DNA of 64,000 bases from Chloroflexota bacterium (lineage in GTDB: Bacteria > Chloroflexota > Anaerolineae > Anaerolineales > UBA4823). The DNA is taken from contig JAKQIM010000026.1 of the NCBI GenBank assembly GCA_029557965.1, forward strand, positions 62,001 through 126,000. Direction: 5' to 3'. The position numbers were made by a program, and so were the translations under genes. The notes below the pieces were generated by a model. That model was not told the DNA's origin and did no database searches. It saw nothing but the letters and a program-made list of their open reading frames with translations. Shown in pieces: positions 43,799 to 52,312 of this stretch (positions within the stretch are counted from its first letter, which is position 1; each line of letters begins with the position of its first letter).

Positions 43799-45989
43799 AG
43801 CCGGGTTCAATGTTGGCTAACAGGGTGCGCAGGGTGGTAGACAGTTCTTGGGGCGACAGCGACCGCTTCATGGCGAGGTTCAATACAGTTCGCCCGCCCG
43901 CGAAAAACATGCGGGGAAGATCGGTGGCGGAAATGATGACGACCGGAATTGTAGCCAGGCTGGGGATACGTTGTAGGGCGGCCAGGATGCGCCAGCCGTT
44001 CATGTCGGGCAGGTCGATATCCAGCAGAATGACATCAACGGATTTTTCGTGCAGCAGGCGCAGGGCTTCTTCACCACTGCTGGCGCTGTAGATTTGTTCA
44101 ATGGGGGTTGCGGTTTCTTGGCTGGCACGCAGAGCCTGGGTGACAAAGCGCTGCATGGCCGGATCGTCATCTACAACCAACATGGATTGGATCTCGACAT
44201 CTAACTGGCGCACGGATTCGACCAGGGTTTGGCGGGCAATGGGCTTGACCAGGTAATCGGCAACGCCGCTGGGCAGGGTTTCAAAGTGCTCCCAAATATC
44301 GGGAATATAAAAGGCCAGGACGGGCACGTCGTAAGGCAGATCTTTGAGTGGTAAGCGCTGCTCATCGAGAGAGGATTTGTCCACCAGGATGGCGCGCGGC
44401 TGTAGTTGATTGACACGCTCGGGAAGCAAGTCGGCCTGATCCAGGCTGAAAACCTGGTAATCATCCAGGTATTGTTGGACAGCCTGCTCGGCCTTGGGGT
44501 TGGTGCTGAGCAAGAGACAGGTGGGGCGAGATTCTTCGGCGGGATAGTAGATTGCGGCAGTGGATTGAGCCTGTTGGGGTGGATCGGCTTCGGGGAGGGC
44601 GGTTTGCAAGATTGGGATGGTGAAGTAGAAGCGGCTGCCCACGCCGGGGGTGCTTTCTAGCCACATCTTGCCGCCGTGCAGTTGGATGAAGCGACGGCTG
44701 ATTGCCAGGCCCAGGCCGCTGCCTTCGCGCCGGCGCCAGCTTTCTTGTCCGACCTGGCGAAATTCATCAAATACCTTGGCGGCATCTTCGGGGGCAATGC
44801 CTGGTCCGCTGTCTTCCACGCAAATTTGGAGCATATCTTGTGCCCGGATGAGATGAACGGTAACGCTGCCCTGCGTGGTGAAGCGCAGGCCGTTGTTGAG
44901 CAGGTTCAGCATCACCTGGCGAATGCGGGTGCTGTCGGCGAAGACCTCTGGCAGGCCTGGTTCGGCGAGGACTTTGAGTTGAAGGCCTTTTTGCGTAAAG
45001 GAAGGCTCAACCATCTGGCGAACTTCTTCGGTCAGGGCCTGCAGGCTGATCCATTCACGAAAGATGGTCATCTGTTGGGCGTTGATCTGCCCCAAATCGA
45101 GGATGTCGTTGATCAGGCGCAGCAAGTGGTTGCTGCTGCGGTAGACTTCTTGGATATCTTCGTAGAGGCCGGAGGGCCAGGTTGATTTTTCGGCGTACAT
45201 CTCGGGCGTATTGACCATCAGGTCGCTGAAGCCGATAATGAAGTTCAGGGGGCTGCGCAGCTCGTGGCTGACCGCCAGGATGAAGCGGTCGCGGTCGGCG
45301 CGGGCTTCTTCGGCATGGCGGCGAGACCATTGGAGCATCTGGTTAAGCCGCTCGAGCTGGTAGTTGGCCTGGTTTTGTTCTTTGAGCATGCGGCTGATTT
45401 CGGCGCGGTGGATGCGGGTTTCTTCTAGCAGACGGCGCGCTTCTCGATAGTGATAGGATGAGGATGAAATGGCTGAGAGCAAGTTGCTGGAAATGGACCA
45501 GCCTAAAAAGGCCGTGAAAGCGCTGCATAATACAATGGCAACAGCGTAACCAGGCGGCAGGGGGGGCAAGAATGCCATGTATGGCATGGCGATAACCAGG
45601 CCAATGATGAGCAGCTCGACCACGAAGGTCCACGGCAAGCCAATGGTAACAACAGCCATCAGGGGAAGGAAGGCCAGAAAGAGGGTGATGGCAGGCTGGT
45701 GAAATTGCCCGTAGGCGTGGAGGATGATGGCGGTGATACCGATTATCCACACCGCCTGGGCAAGCGGATAATAGCGCTTTAGCAGCCTGGCAGATAATGC
45801 CCACACGATGGCGACGAACAGTGTGGTGACCCACAAATGTGGGGTGTAGGTCTGCGGCCAAACCAGGGTGGCAATAAAGTGCCACAGCAGGTACAGGCCG
45901 CCCACGGTGAAGATGATGTGCCGTGAGGTGGACTGCAAAAGCTCGAGCGAGTCGGTGTCGATCTTACGCAAGGTGTTGATCCAAGACAT
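43743..45989 (-). CDS. Membrane hybrid histidine kinase with two receiver domains
   Basis: The 748-residue protein has about six N-terminal membrane helices (residues 20-165), a coiled coil, HisKA (FILAVSHELRSPLNFIIGFS) and HATPase (RQVMLNLLNNGLRFT, CVEDSGPGIAPEDAAKVFDE, GSGLGLAISRRFI). A degenerate receiver follows (LLLSTNPKAEQAVQQYLDDY, lacking the acidic pair). A second receiver has LVVDDDPAMQRFVTQAL and VILLDIDLPDMNGWRILAAL. The ATG at 45989 follows AAGG. Its 3' end overlaps the convergent response-regulator gene by 56 bases. No periplasmic sensor domain is evident, so it may sense membrane state. Confidence 0.9.
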   Translation of the reverse strand: MSWINTLRKIDTDSLELLQSTSRHIIFTVGGLYLLWHFIATLVWPQTYTPHLWVTTLFVAIVWALSARLLKRYYPLAQAVWIIGITAIILHAYGQFHQPAITLFLAFLPLMAVVTIGLPWTFVVELLIIGLVIAMPYMAFLPPLPPGYAVAIVLCSAFTAFLGWSISSNLLSAISSSSYHYREARRLLEETRIHRAEISRMLKEQNQANYQLERLNQMLQWSRRHAEEARADRDRFILAVSHELRSPLNFIIGFSDLMVNTPEMYAEKSTWPSGLYEDIQEVYRSSNHLLRLINDILDLGQINAQQMTIFREWISLQALTEEVRQMVEPSFTQKGLQLKVLAEPGLPEVFADSTRIRQVMLNLLNNGLRFTTQGSVTVHLIRAQDMLQICVEDSGPGIAPEDAAKVFDEFRQVGQESWRRREGSGLGLAISRRFIQLHGGKMWLESTPGVGSRFYFTIPILQTALPEADPPQQAQSTAAIYYPAEESRPTCLLLSTNPKAEQAVQQYLDDYQVFSLDQADLLPERVNQLQPRAILVDKSSLDEQRLPLKDLPYDVPVLAFYIPDIWEHFETLPSGVADYLVKPIARQTLVESVRQLDVEIQSMLVVDDDPAMQRFVTQALRASQETATPIEQIYSASSGEEALRLLHEKSVDVILLDIDLPDMNGWRILAALQRIPSLATIPVVIISATDLPRMFFAGGRTVLNLAMKRSLSPQELSTTLRTLLANIEPGFTKAEDPTVPEPPTGPAG

Positions 45990-46020
45990 GGCCTTATCCT
46001 TAAGCCAAATGTGCTGAGGT

Positions 46021-46069
46021 AATAACCGAATGCGGATGGGCGCCGGGCACACATCCGCATTCGGTTATT
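46021..46069 (-). terminator. Inverted repeat between kinase gene and DUF gene
   Basis: A perfect 18-bp stem, AATAACCGAATGCGGATG (46021-46038) / CATCCGCATTCGGTTATT (46052-46069), with a 13-base loop. It probably terminates the signalling operon before the kinase gene; TTATT gives a weak U tract. Confidence 0.65.
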
Positions 46070-46096
46070 GAAGTGAAGTCTTCTGCCGGCCCGACC

Positions 46097-46498
46097 CTAT
46101 TCTGTGGATGGCGGCTTTGAAAGGGCGGGCGTGTCTTTTGAGGTTGTGATACGCGAATCAAGCGCAGACCAAATGTCTTTATCGAGCGAACTGCCAGATT
46201 TGCGGCGCAGGTTGACGCGGTAAGTTGTCATATCGCCATCGCCGGTCCGAGCCAACCAATTCTGCTCAACCAGCATATCTAGGGCCTGGTCTAAGTCTGG
46301 CCTGGAGATGCGCTGCGCTTCGGGCAAGGCATCAACCGCTTTGACGATATCTGGATATTTCATTGCCAGTTCACGCAGCATCATGCGCATGATCCTGCGC
46401 AGGTTAGGAGGCAGGTCAGCCAACTCAATGGCGCTGATGCCTTGCTCGCGTTTTTGAACTTCAAGCCTGTTTTGCAGCCGGTCAAAAATACCGCTCAT
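46097..46498 (-). CDS. Small hypothetical helical protein
   Basis: The 133-residue protein starts at 46498 (MSGIFDRLQNRLEVQKREQG). The middle (LPPNLRRIMRMMLRELAMKY, then SRPDLDQALDMLVEQNWLAR) looks like a winged helix similar to archaeal-type small regulators. The C-terminal 35 residues are polar and disordered. It follows the B-box-like gene by 13 bases in the MinD operon. I cannot name a family. Confidence 0.65.
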   Translation of the reverse strand: MSGIFDRLQNRLEVQKREQGISAIELADLPPNLRRIMRMMLRELAMKYPDIVKAVDALPEAQRISRPDLDQALDMLVEQNWLARTGDGDMTTYRVNLRRKSGSSLDKDIWSALDSRITTSKDTPALSKPPSTE

Positions 46499-46511
46499 AG
46501 GGCGCCTCGCA

Positions 46512-46724
46512 TCACCACAACTCAGGCATGCCAATGGGCTCTGGCTGCGGCTCACAGATGCCACACCAGATCACGTTGGCTGCCGCCAGGCCTTTGGGCG
46601 TGTTATTGGACCCAAGGAACATGCATAAGAAGGTGGGCATGGTTTTGGCATGTTCTTTACAGACGAATCTACCGCAAAATGCACAAGCTGCCCGCGCCGG
46701 TTGTTCACATTCCCAGCATTGCAT
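46512..46724 (-). CDS. Small B-box-like zinc protein
   Basis: The 70-residue protein begins MQCWECEQPARAACAFCGRF and continues VCKEHAKT, giving a CxxC-CxxC-CxxH zinc-binding layout like a B-box. A second CGICEP pair lies near residue 55. GAGGAGG precedes the ATG. It is 21 bases downstream of the MinD-like gene and may act with it in protein-protein contacts. Confidence 0.72.
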   Translation of the reverse strand: MQCWECEQPARAACAFCGRFVCKEHAKTMPTFLCMFLGSNNTPKGLAAANVIWCGICEPQPEPIGMPELW

Positions 46725-46745
46725 AAAGACCTCCTCGCTTATCGA

Positions 46746-47525
46746 TTAACCAACTTCCATGATTTTTTGGGCTACTTCACGCAATGCCTTGGACCAAATA
46801 TGGTCGGGGTAGCGCAGCGAAAAGATGTCAGCGCTGCCCATATCGACCATATCTTCACTCAATGGGAAGACTGCTGCTACCGGTGCGTCATAGAAAGAGG
46901 TAACTTGTTCAGAAACTTGTTTGAAGTCATACTTCGAGAGCGCCTTGTTCACGATCAAGAATAAGTTGGGCACATCCAGGCTGCGTGCAATATCGACGGT
47001 AACCGCGGTGCCCTGGAAATCTTGTTGGTCAGGACGCAGGACGATCAGTAAGATGTCAGAGATAGCGATGGACAGCAGGGTTTCTTCCTGCAGGCCGGGG
47101 TGGGTGTCGATGAAAAGGTAGTCCAGCTTTAACTCTTTGATCATCTTCTGCATACCCTCGTTCAAGCGGTTGACATCGTAGCCATCGCGGAGCACCCGGC
47201 TGATCTCGCCGCTGTTGATGCTGGAGGGAACGAGCCAAAGCAGTTTGCCTTGCAGTTTTTTGCGCCCTTCTGCGTCACCGGTATTTTCGCCGACCGAGAA
47301 AGCCACCTCGGTGATGGTGCACTCGCCGCGCAGAAATTCATTCAGGGTGTGGCCCATCTTGGCCTCGTTCAGGCCAAAGAGCACATGGATACCAGGGGAC
47401 TGGATGTCTGTATCGATGACGCCGACCCGTTTGCCTGAAGCGGCCAGTTGAGAAGCCAGGTTGGCTGTGAAGTTGGATTTACCTGTGCCGCCTCGAAACG
47501 AGTGGATGGAGACAATGTATGCCAT
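46746..47525 (-). CDS. MinD/ParA-like ATPase (copy A)
   Basis: The 259-residue deviant-Walker ATPase starts MAYIVSIHSFRGGTGKSNFT; the usual KGG is RGG, so the MinD signature lysine is arginine. Other blocks are VGVIDTDIQSPGIHVLFGL, YLFIDTHPGLQEETLLSIA and LLIVLRPDQQDFQGTAVTVD. It is close to the gene at 50746 over its whole length. No C-terminal membrane-targeting helix is obvious. The ATG follows GGAGGTAGG. Confidence 0.88.
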   Translation of the reverse strand: MAYIVSIHSFRGGTGKSNFTANLASQLAASGKRVGVIDTDIQSPGIHVLFGLNEAKMGHTLNEFLRGECTITEVAFSVGENTGDAEGRKKLQGKLLWLVPSSINSGEISRVLRDGYDVNRLNEGMQKMIKELKLDYLFIDTHPGLQEETLLSIAISDILLIVLRPDQQDFQGTAVTVDIARSLDVPNLFLIVNKALSKYDFKQVSEQVTSFYDAPVAAVFPLSEDMVDMGSADIFSLRYPDHIWSKALREVAQKIMEVG

Positions 47526-47612
47526 ACGACCTACCTCCGAAACGCAATGTGTGATTGTTCAGCCGAGAAGCAGTGCATACTTAATTATACAGCCATTTTT
47601 TCGGAATCCCCG

Positions 47613-48749
47613 TCACGTTTGGCCGGCTGGGGGATCCTGGTTTGGGGTTGGCTCGGCGGGTTTGGCAACGCGCTCACCCAGCTTGGCGAACAGGTTCGCG
47701 CCACCTGTGGTGGGGCGGGCGGCGATCTTCTCTTGGATGCGCTGTTCCAAAATTCCCCACAGGGGGCTGGCATCTTCTGGAAAGATGTTGCGCAAATACA
47801 GCATGCAGTAACTGCCCACGGCGCGGCGGGCATCATCCATTTGTGTGCGTAGATCGGCCATTTGCTTTTCGACGGCTGTACGCATTTTCTCATCATTAAG
47901 CTTGTCGAGGGTTTTGCGCAAAATGCCCAGGCGAGCCTGGATGACCAGGAATTTTTCGATTTGTTCGGCCTTCTGGGCGCCAAACCGCTCAGCCAGAGGT
48001 GCCAGGATCTCTTGCAGGTTGGACAATTTTTGTACCATGGCGGCTTCTTTTTGGGTGACCCGGTCGGCGTCGCCGAGTTTTTCCTCGATCCAGGATTTCT
48101 CTTCTGCAAGCCCGCGCGAGATGACAAAGGCGATCAGGCCGGCCGCACCCAGGCCCAGCACAGCCGCATACACCAATAACATGCCGCCTGAAACGGCCAG
48201 GGTAATATGATTGAAGATGCTGTGCAGGAGAATGGCCATGAGCCAGCCTGCTACCATCACCAACACGCGGCGCAGGGGACGCTCAAAGCGCCCCAAGCCA
48301 AAGGCGATGCCAATGGTGGCGCTGGCTGATGCGTGGATGAGGTTGCTGGAGAGGACGCGGCTGATGGCCAGGCCCAGGCCGGCGCCTTGTAATCCGGCAA
48401 GATATTCGTAATTTTCGACCACTGCAAAACCAATGCCGGCAGCAAAGCCATAAATAGCACCATCCACAAAGTAGGTGAAATTGGGCCGGCGCACCAGGTA
48501 GATCAAGACGAGGGCTTTGAGAGTCTCTTCGATCACGGGTGCAGCATAACGAATGATCTCTTTGCGTTTGAGGATACTGTGCATGTACAACTCGTAATTG
48601 ATCTGCCTGGCTACCAGGTAGGCGGCAATGCCGCAGACCACGCACAGTAAGACGTATTTAAACGTGCCTGTTTTATAGAGATCGAGGGTATAAATGATGT
48701 AGAGAATTACAAGGGGAACCAGGGTGGCAACGAACAGGGCAAGGATCAT
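47613..48749 (-). CDS. prsW: PrsW-family intramembrane protease
   Basis: The 378-residue protein has about eight membrane helices in residues 1-220. PrsW motifs are APVIEETLKALVLIYLVRR (EExxK), GFAAGIGFAVVENYEYL (ExxxY) and LIHASASATIGIAFGLGRF. The C-terminal 150 residues are a cytoplasmic coiled coil (EKLGDADRVTQKEAAMVQKL), which most PrsW proteins lack. It directly follows sigma and anti-sigma genes; known PrsW cuts the anti-sigma factor RsiW. The same job is inferred here. Confidence 0.85.
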   Translation of the reverse strand: MILALFVATLVPLVILYIIYTLDLYKTGTFKYVLLCVVCGIAAYLVARQINYELYMHSILKRKEIIRYAAPVIEETLKALVLIYLVRRPNFTYFVDGAIYGFAAGIGFAVVENYEYLAGLQGAGLGLAISRVLSSNLIHASASATIGIAFGLGRFERPLRRVLVMVAGWLMAILLHSIFNHITLAVSGGMLLVYAAVLGLGAAGLIAFVISRGLAEEKSWIEEKLGDADRVTQKEAAMVQKLSNLQEILAPLAERFGAQKAEQIEKFLVIQARLGILRKTLDKLNDEKMRTAVEKQMADLRTQMDDARRAVGSYCMLYLRNIFPEDASPLWGILEQRIQEKIAARPTTGGANLFAKLGERVAKPAEPTPNQDPPAGQT

Positions 48750-48789
48750 GGGTACATCCTATAAAGAAAAGGCAGAGCGATCAGCATTA

Positions 48790-49329
48790 TCAAGGCTTCT
48801 GCCGTCGTATCCACCACACCGCGGCGATCAGAACCCCGGCAACCAGCAGGATGGCTAACAGCGGGGCAGTCCCACCCTCTAGCCCGGCGGTGCCAGAGAG
48901 GCCGCCGCCAAGGGTAGGGGAAAATATGAAGACTGCTGCCAGGATGAACACGACGGCTGCTGCTGCGGTGCGCAATATCCAGGTGCGCTGGCGGGCAGCA
49001 GAAGACTGCCAACCTGGCTTGGGCTGCAGCAGGTTGCGTAAGCGCTCTTTGAGCGAGATGGTTGTGGGGCGGGGGCCTTCTGCAGCCCAATGGGCGGCCA
49101 ATTTGGCCTGCATCTTGCGATTTACCGCCGGGCTGATGGGTGTGGCGGGTAAATTGCGTTGGAGGCGCAATACCATATCTTCTAGCGCGCGCAGCTCTGG
49201 CAGGTCTGAGAGTGCCGCCCCTGGGTCTTTGCCGCTTGCTAACACCTGGTCGGTGAACGAGGCCAGCACATCGTCGAGAGGGTCTCGCGCGCGGTCGGAC
49301 TGGGCTTCAGGTTGATAGGTATCAGGCAT
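48790..49329 (-). CDS. Putative membrane anti-sigma factor
   Basis: The 179-residue protein has a cytoplasmic N-terminal region of about 115 residues and two membrane helices (RTAAAAVVFILAAVFIF and LAILLVAGVLIAAVWWI). Its ATG lies inside the end of the sigma-factor gene (8-base overlap), the usual arrangement for a sigma/anti-sigma pair. No zinc-binding HxxxCxxC motif is present. The assignment rests on position and topology. Confidence 0.7.
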   Translation of the reverse strand: MPDTYQPEAQSDRARDPLDDVLASFTDQVLASGKDPGAALSDLPELRALEDMVLRLQRNLPATPISPAVNRKMQAKLAAHWAAEGPRPTTISLKERLRNLLQPKPGWQSSAARQRTWILRTAAAAVVFILAAVFIFSPTLGGGLSGTAGLEGGTAPLLAILLVAGVLIAAVWWIRRQKP

Positions 49330-49885
49330 TTTTGTTTTCCCACTGGCTCTGTAATGCGCTTATGGCGCGGCGAAAGGTGCTTTTGGTGGCCTCGAGAGAC
49401 TGGTTTTGGAGTTGGGCAATCTCGTTAAACTGCAATCCTTCAACAAAACGCAGCAAGATGATCTCTTGGTAGTTGGCCGGCAATTTTAACAAGGCCTGGC
49501 GCAGCGCCACGCGCTCTTCAAGTGAGTTGTCCGAGTTTTCAGCCACTAAAGCCGTCACTTCCTCAAAATCTTCGTGCCTGGGATTTGTATCGGCAAACCC
49601 CAGGGATGGTTTTCGACGCCGGTAGTAATCGGCTACCTGGCGGTTGGTCAACGTTCGGAGCCAGGTACTGAACAAAGACTCACCCCTAAAACTTCGCAGG
49701 GACCGGATTGCGGCGACGAACACTTCTTGGGTAACATCTTCAGCATCCTGCTCTGGAACAACGTAACGGACGCGATTGTGTACCAGGGGCAGATAACGTT
49801 CGAAGAGAACGTTAAAGGCTTCTTGCCGGCCTTGCTGTGCGGCATGAACCAGGTCTTCGTCGCTCGGTTTTGTAGGGGTGGCCAT
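49322..49885 (-). CDS. ECF-type RNA polymerase sigma factor
   Basis: The 187-residue protein has region 2 (DLVHAAQQGRQEAFNVLFER, then EDVTQEVFVAAIRSLRSFRG and FSTWLRTLTNRQVADYYRRR) and region 4 (LPANYQEIILLRFVEGLQFN, then EIAQLQNQSLEATKSTFRRA). It is a complete group IV sigma factor, likely held by the overlapping anti-sigma protein and released through PrsW. Confidence 0.95.
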   Translation of the reverse strand: MATPTKPSDEDLVHAAQQGRQEAFNVLFERYLPLVHNRVRYVVPEQDAEDVTQEVFVAAIRSLRSFRGESLFSTWLRTLTNRQVADYYRRRKPSLGFADTNPRHEDFEEVTALVAENSDNSLEERVALRQALLKLPANYQEIILLRFVEGLQFNEIAQLQNQSLEATKSTFRRAISALQSQWENKNA

Positions 49886-49975
49886 ATTCAGGATGGCTCA
49901 ATAACTTAGTCGCAGAGAGAAGCGAAAAAGGGTTGACGGTTGAAAATTGGCTGTGGTCGAGTCTTGAGCAAACGC

Positions 49976-50740
49976 TTACAGAATCAAATGGTCGAGCAGT
50001 GTTTTGAGTTCTTGGGTAAATGGGCTCTCTGGGTTCACCTCCACAAAAATATCGGCACTAGAAAGGGTCATCATATCGGGGTTTAGTGGCAGGGTGATTG
50101 CCACCTCACAGTGATAAGTGGTTTCAATCTCTTTTGTTACTTCGGCCAGGTTGTAGGTTTTTGGAACCAGGTTGCCGATCATGATCAACCTGGGAACATC
50201 CAGGCGGCGTGCCAGGTCGACGGTGACGGCGGTACCCTGGAAATCTTGCGCATCGGGGCGCAGGATAATACATAGGATATCAGTCATGGCGATGGCAGCC
50301 AAGGTGTCGTCGGTCAGGCCGGCGCGGGTATCCACAAGGACAATATCTAACTGGTTGTTCTCGATTAGTTCGGGAATGCAGGCATCCAGTGCTTCGGAAT
50401 CAAAGTCACCTTTCAGCGCCATTGAAATATCGAGAAAACGCGTGCTCGCGGGCAGCAAGTAAAGTTTGCCAGGCGCACTGCCCTGGAGGCTGGTGGTGAC
50501 ATCGTAGGTGGCTTGTTCAACAGAGCAGGCCTGGCGTAAAACATCGTTCAGGTAGCAGGTAATGGCGCTGTCTTTCAATCCAAAGGCATAGTGCAGGCTA
50601 GGTGATTCGATATTGAGATCCACCAGGCCAACGCGCTTTCCGGCCCGTGCCAGCAGGGCCGCCAAATTGGCTACCAGGCTGGTCTTACCGGTACCGCGGC
50701 GAAAGGAATGGACAACAATGACAGTGGGCATACTGTTCAC
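49976..50740 (-). CDS. MinD/ParA-like ATPase (copy B)
   Basis: The 254-residue protein has a Walker A of VVHSFRRGTGKTSLVANLAA, where both glycines of KGG are altered to RRG. VGLVDLNIESPSLHYAFGL, IVLVDTRAGLTDDTLAAIAM and CIILRPDAQDFQGTAVTVDL follow. It is the most divergent of the three ATPases (DLN for DTD, DTRAG for DTHPG). It starts 5 bases after the copy at 50746 ends; GTG 50740 or ATG 50731 could be the start. Confidence 0.87.
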   Translation of the reverse strand: MNSMPTVIVVHSFRRGTGKTSLVANLAALLARAGKRVGLVDLNIESPSLHYAFGLKDSAITCYLNDVLRQACSVEQATYDVTTSLQGSAPGKLYLLPASTRFLDISMALKGDFDSEALDACIPELIENNQLDIVLVDTRAGLTDDTLAAIAMTDILCIILRPDAQDFQGTAVTVDLARRLDVPRLIMIGNLVPKTYNLAEVTKEIETTYHCEVAITLPLNPDMMTLSSADIFVEVNPESPFTQELKTLLDHLIL

Positions 50741-50745
50741 GGCTT

Positions 50746-51498
50746 TCAGGCCAAAATGCGGGCAACCACTTTCTTAAGTTCAGCGGTGATGGGGTGGTCA
50801 GGGTACTGGGCAACGAAAAGACCGGCGCTGGCCAGGGCCATCATCTCGTCTGAATGGGGCAGGATGGCGGCAACATCGGCATTGTAGGTCTGCTCGATCT
50901 TGGGACCGATGCCGTTCATGTAAACGTGAGGTACTTTGTTTACGATCAAGTAAAGGCTGGGCACATCCAGCTTGCGGGCCACTTCTACGGTGACGCTGGT
51001 GCCCTGGTAATCCTGGTTATCGGGGCGCAGGATGACCAACAGTACATCTGAGATGGCGATGGATAAGAGGGTCTCTTCGTTGATACCGGGGTGGGTGTCG
51101 ATCAGCAGGATATCTAACTGCATTTCGTCGATCAGATCGGTGAAGCCGTCGTTGAGCAAGCCCACATCATAGCTCTCGCGCAGGATACGGGCAATCTCGC
51201 CGGCTTTGATGCTGGATGGGATCAGGTAGATCTTGCCACTGACGCCGGTCTTCAAGCTGGAGGTTACATCGTGGGCGGTTTCTTTGATACTGCACTTGCC
51301 CCACAGGTAATCGTTGAGCGAGTGACCCATATCTTCTTCGCTCAACCCGAATAGAACATGGATGCCAGGCGAGGCGATATCGGTATCCACAATGCCCACG
51401 CGCTGCCCCTGCATGGCAAGCAGGGCAGCCAGGTTGGCGGTGGTGTTCGATTTGCCCGTTCCACCGCGGAATGAGTGAACCGAGACGATCTTTGACAT
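50746..51498 (-). CDS. MinD/ParA-like ATPase (copy C)
   Basis: The 250-residue protein begins MSKIVSVHSFRGGTGKSNTT and closely parallels copy A: VGIVDTDIASPGIHVLFGL, LLIDTHPGINEETLLSIAIS and LVILRPDNQDYQGTSVTVEV. The start at 51498 has a CAGGAGG site 6 bases upstream. It sits between the cyclic-nucleotide-binding protein and copy B in one operon. Confidence 0.88.
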   Translation of the reverse strand: MSKIVSVHSFRGGTGKSNTTANLAALLAMQGQRVGIVDTDIASPGIHVLFGLSEEDMGHSLNDYLWGKCSIKETAHDVTSSLKTGVSGKIYLIPSSIKAGEIARILRESYDVGLLNDGFTDLIDEMQLDILLIDTHPGINEETLLSIAISDVLLVILRPDNQDYQGTSVTVEVARKLDVPSLYLIVNKVPHVYMNGIGPKIEQTYNADVAAILPHSDEMMALASAGLFVAQYPDHPITAELKKVVARILA

Positions 51499-51562
51499 AA
51501 TGCCTCCTGGTGTTACATAATAGATAAGTTTAGCTGAATTAACACGCTTGCGCAAGGTGCGA

Positions 51563-52279
51563 TCAAGTTTTACCCTGTTCGCGCAACCGCTTTACCTTTT
51601 CTTTCAGGCTTAGGAACTCCTGGCTGCCGGTGATGGCGGCGACTTCTGCCTTGCGTTTGCTCTCGTCTACCTCAATGCGCAGCATGGCCACTTCTTTGCG
51701 CAACTGCTCTTCACGTTCTTGGACACGAGAAGCCATTTGGGCAAATTCGGCTGCCAGGGTGACCAGGGTTTTGTCTTTATACTGGTCACTGCTTTTCATG
51801 ATGTCATCGGCCTGGTAGCTGCCGTTGGCAATGCGCTGGACCCAATCGCGCACCTGGCTGAGGAAATCGGTGGTATAGCGGATGCGGTCATTTAAGCCCG
51901 ACATGACCGCCAGCACCAGGTCGCTGCTTTCATTCAGCAGGCGGAGAAACTCTTCGCGGCCCAGGGTGAGCACTACGGCGGGGGTCTCAGCACGGGCGCT
52001 CAGCGAGCGGCTCTTTTGGTCGATCAGGGCCATTTCTCCCAACACATCGCCTGGCTGAAAAATGCGTATCGCCTGCCCGGCCTGGGGGTCGTTGGGGAGG
52101 GGCGCATAGATGGCTACCTGCCCAGACTCGACGATGACCAGGTAAGTGCCGGGATCGCCGAGGTTGAACAAGATCTCTTTGCTTTCCAGGTGGCGTGTGC
52201 TCAACGCTCCTGAGACGCGCTCCAGGACATCCTCGGGAAGAGATCGGAACAGTTCTACGTTCTTTAGCAATGGATTCAT
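51563..52279 (-). CDS. Cyclic-nucleotide-binding protein with HAMP-like and coiled-coil tail
   Basis: Residues about 5-125 form a cNMP-binding domain. The phosphate-binding cassette, PGDVLGEMALIDQKSRSLSA, keeps the Glu and Arg that contact cAMP. Residues about 145-195 (DWVQRIANGSYQADDIM, then LVTLAAEFAQMASRVQEREE) look like a HAMP-type helical hairpin leading into a coiled coil. There is no DNA-binding domain. It follows the cyclase gene by 33 bases and precedes the MinD-like genes, so it probably relays cAMP to them. Confidence 0.85.
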   Translation of the reverse strand: MNPLLKNVELFRSLPEDVLERVSGALSTRHLESKEILFNLGDPGTYLVIVESGQVAIYAPLPNDPQAGQAIRIFQPGDVLGEMALIDQKSRSLSARAETPAVVLTLGREEFLRLLNESSDLVLAVMSGLNDRIRYTTDFLSQVRDWVQRIANGSYQADDIMKSSDQYKDKTLVTLAAEFAQMASRVQEREEQLRKEVAMLRIEVDESKRKAEVAAITGSQEFLSLKEKVKRLREQGKT

Positions 52280-52312
52280 CTGCTTGCTCCTGTTTGGATC
52301 AGGTTTTCTCGA

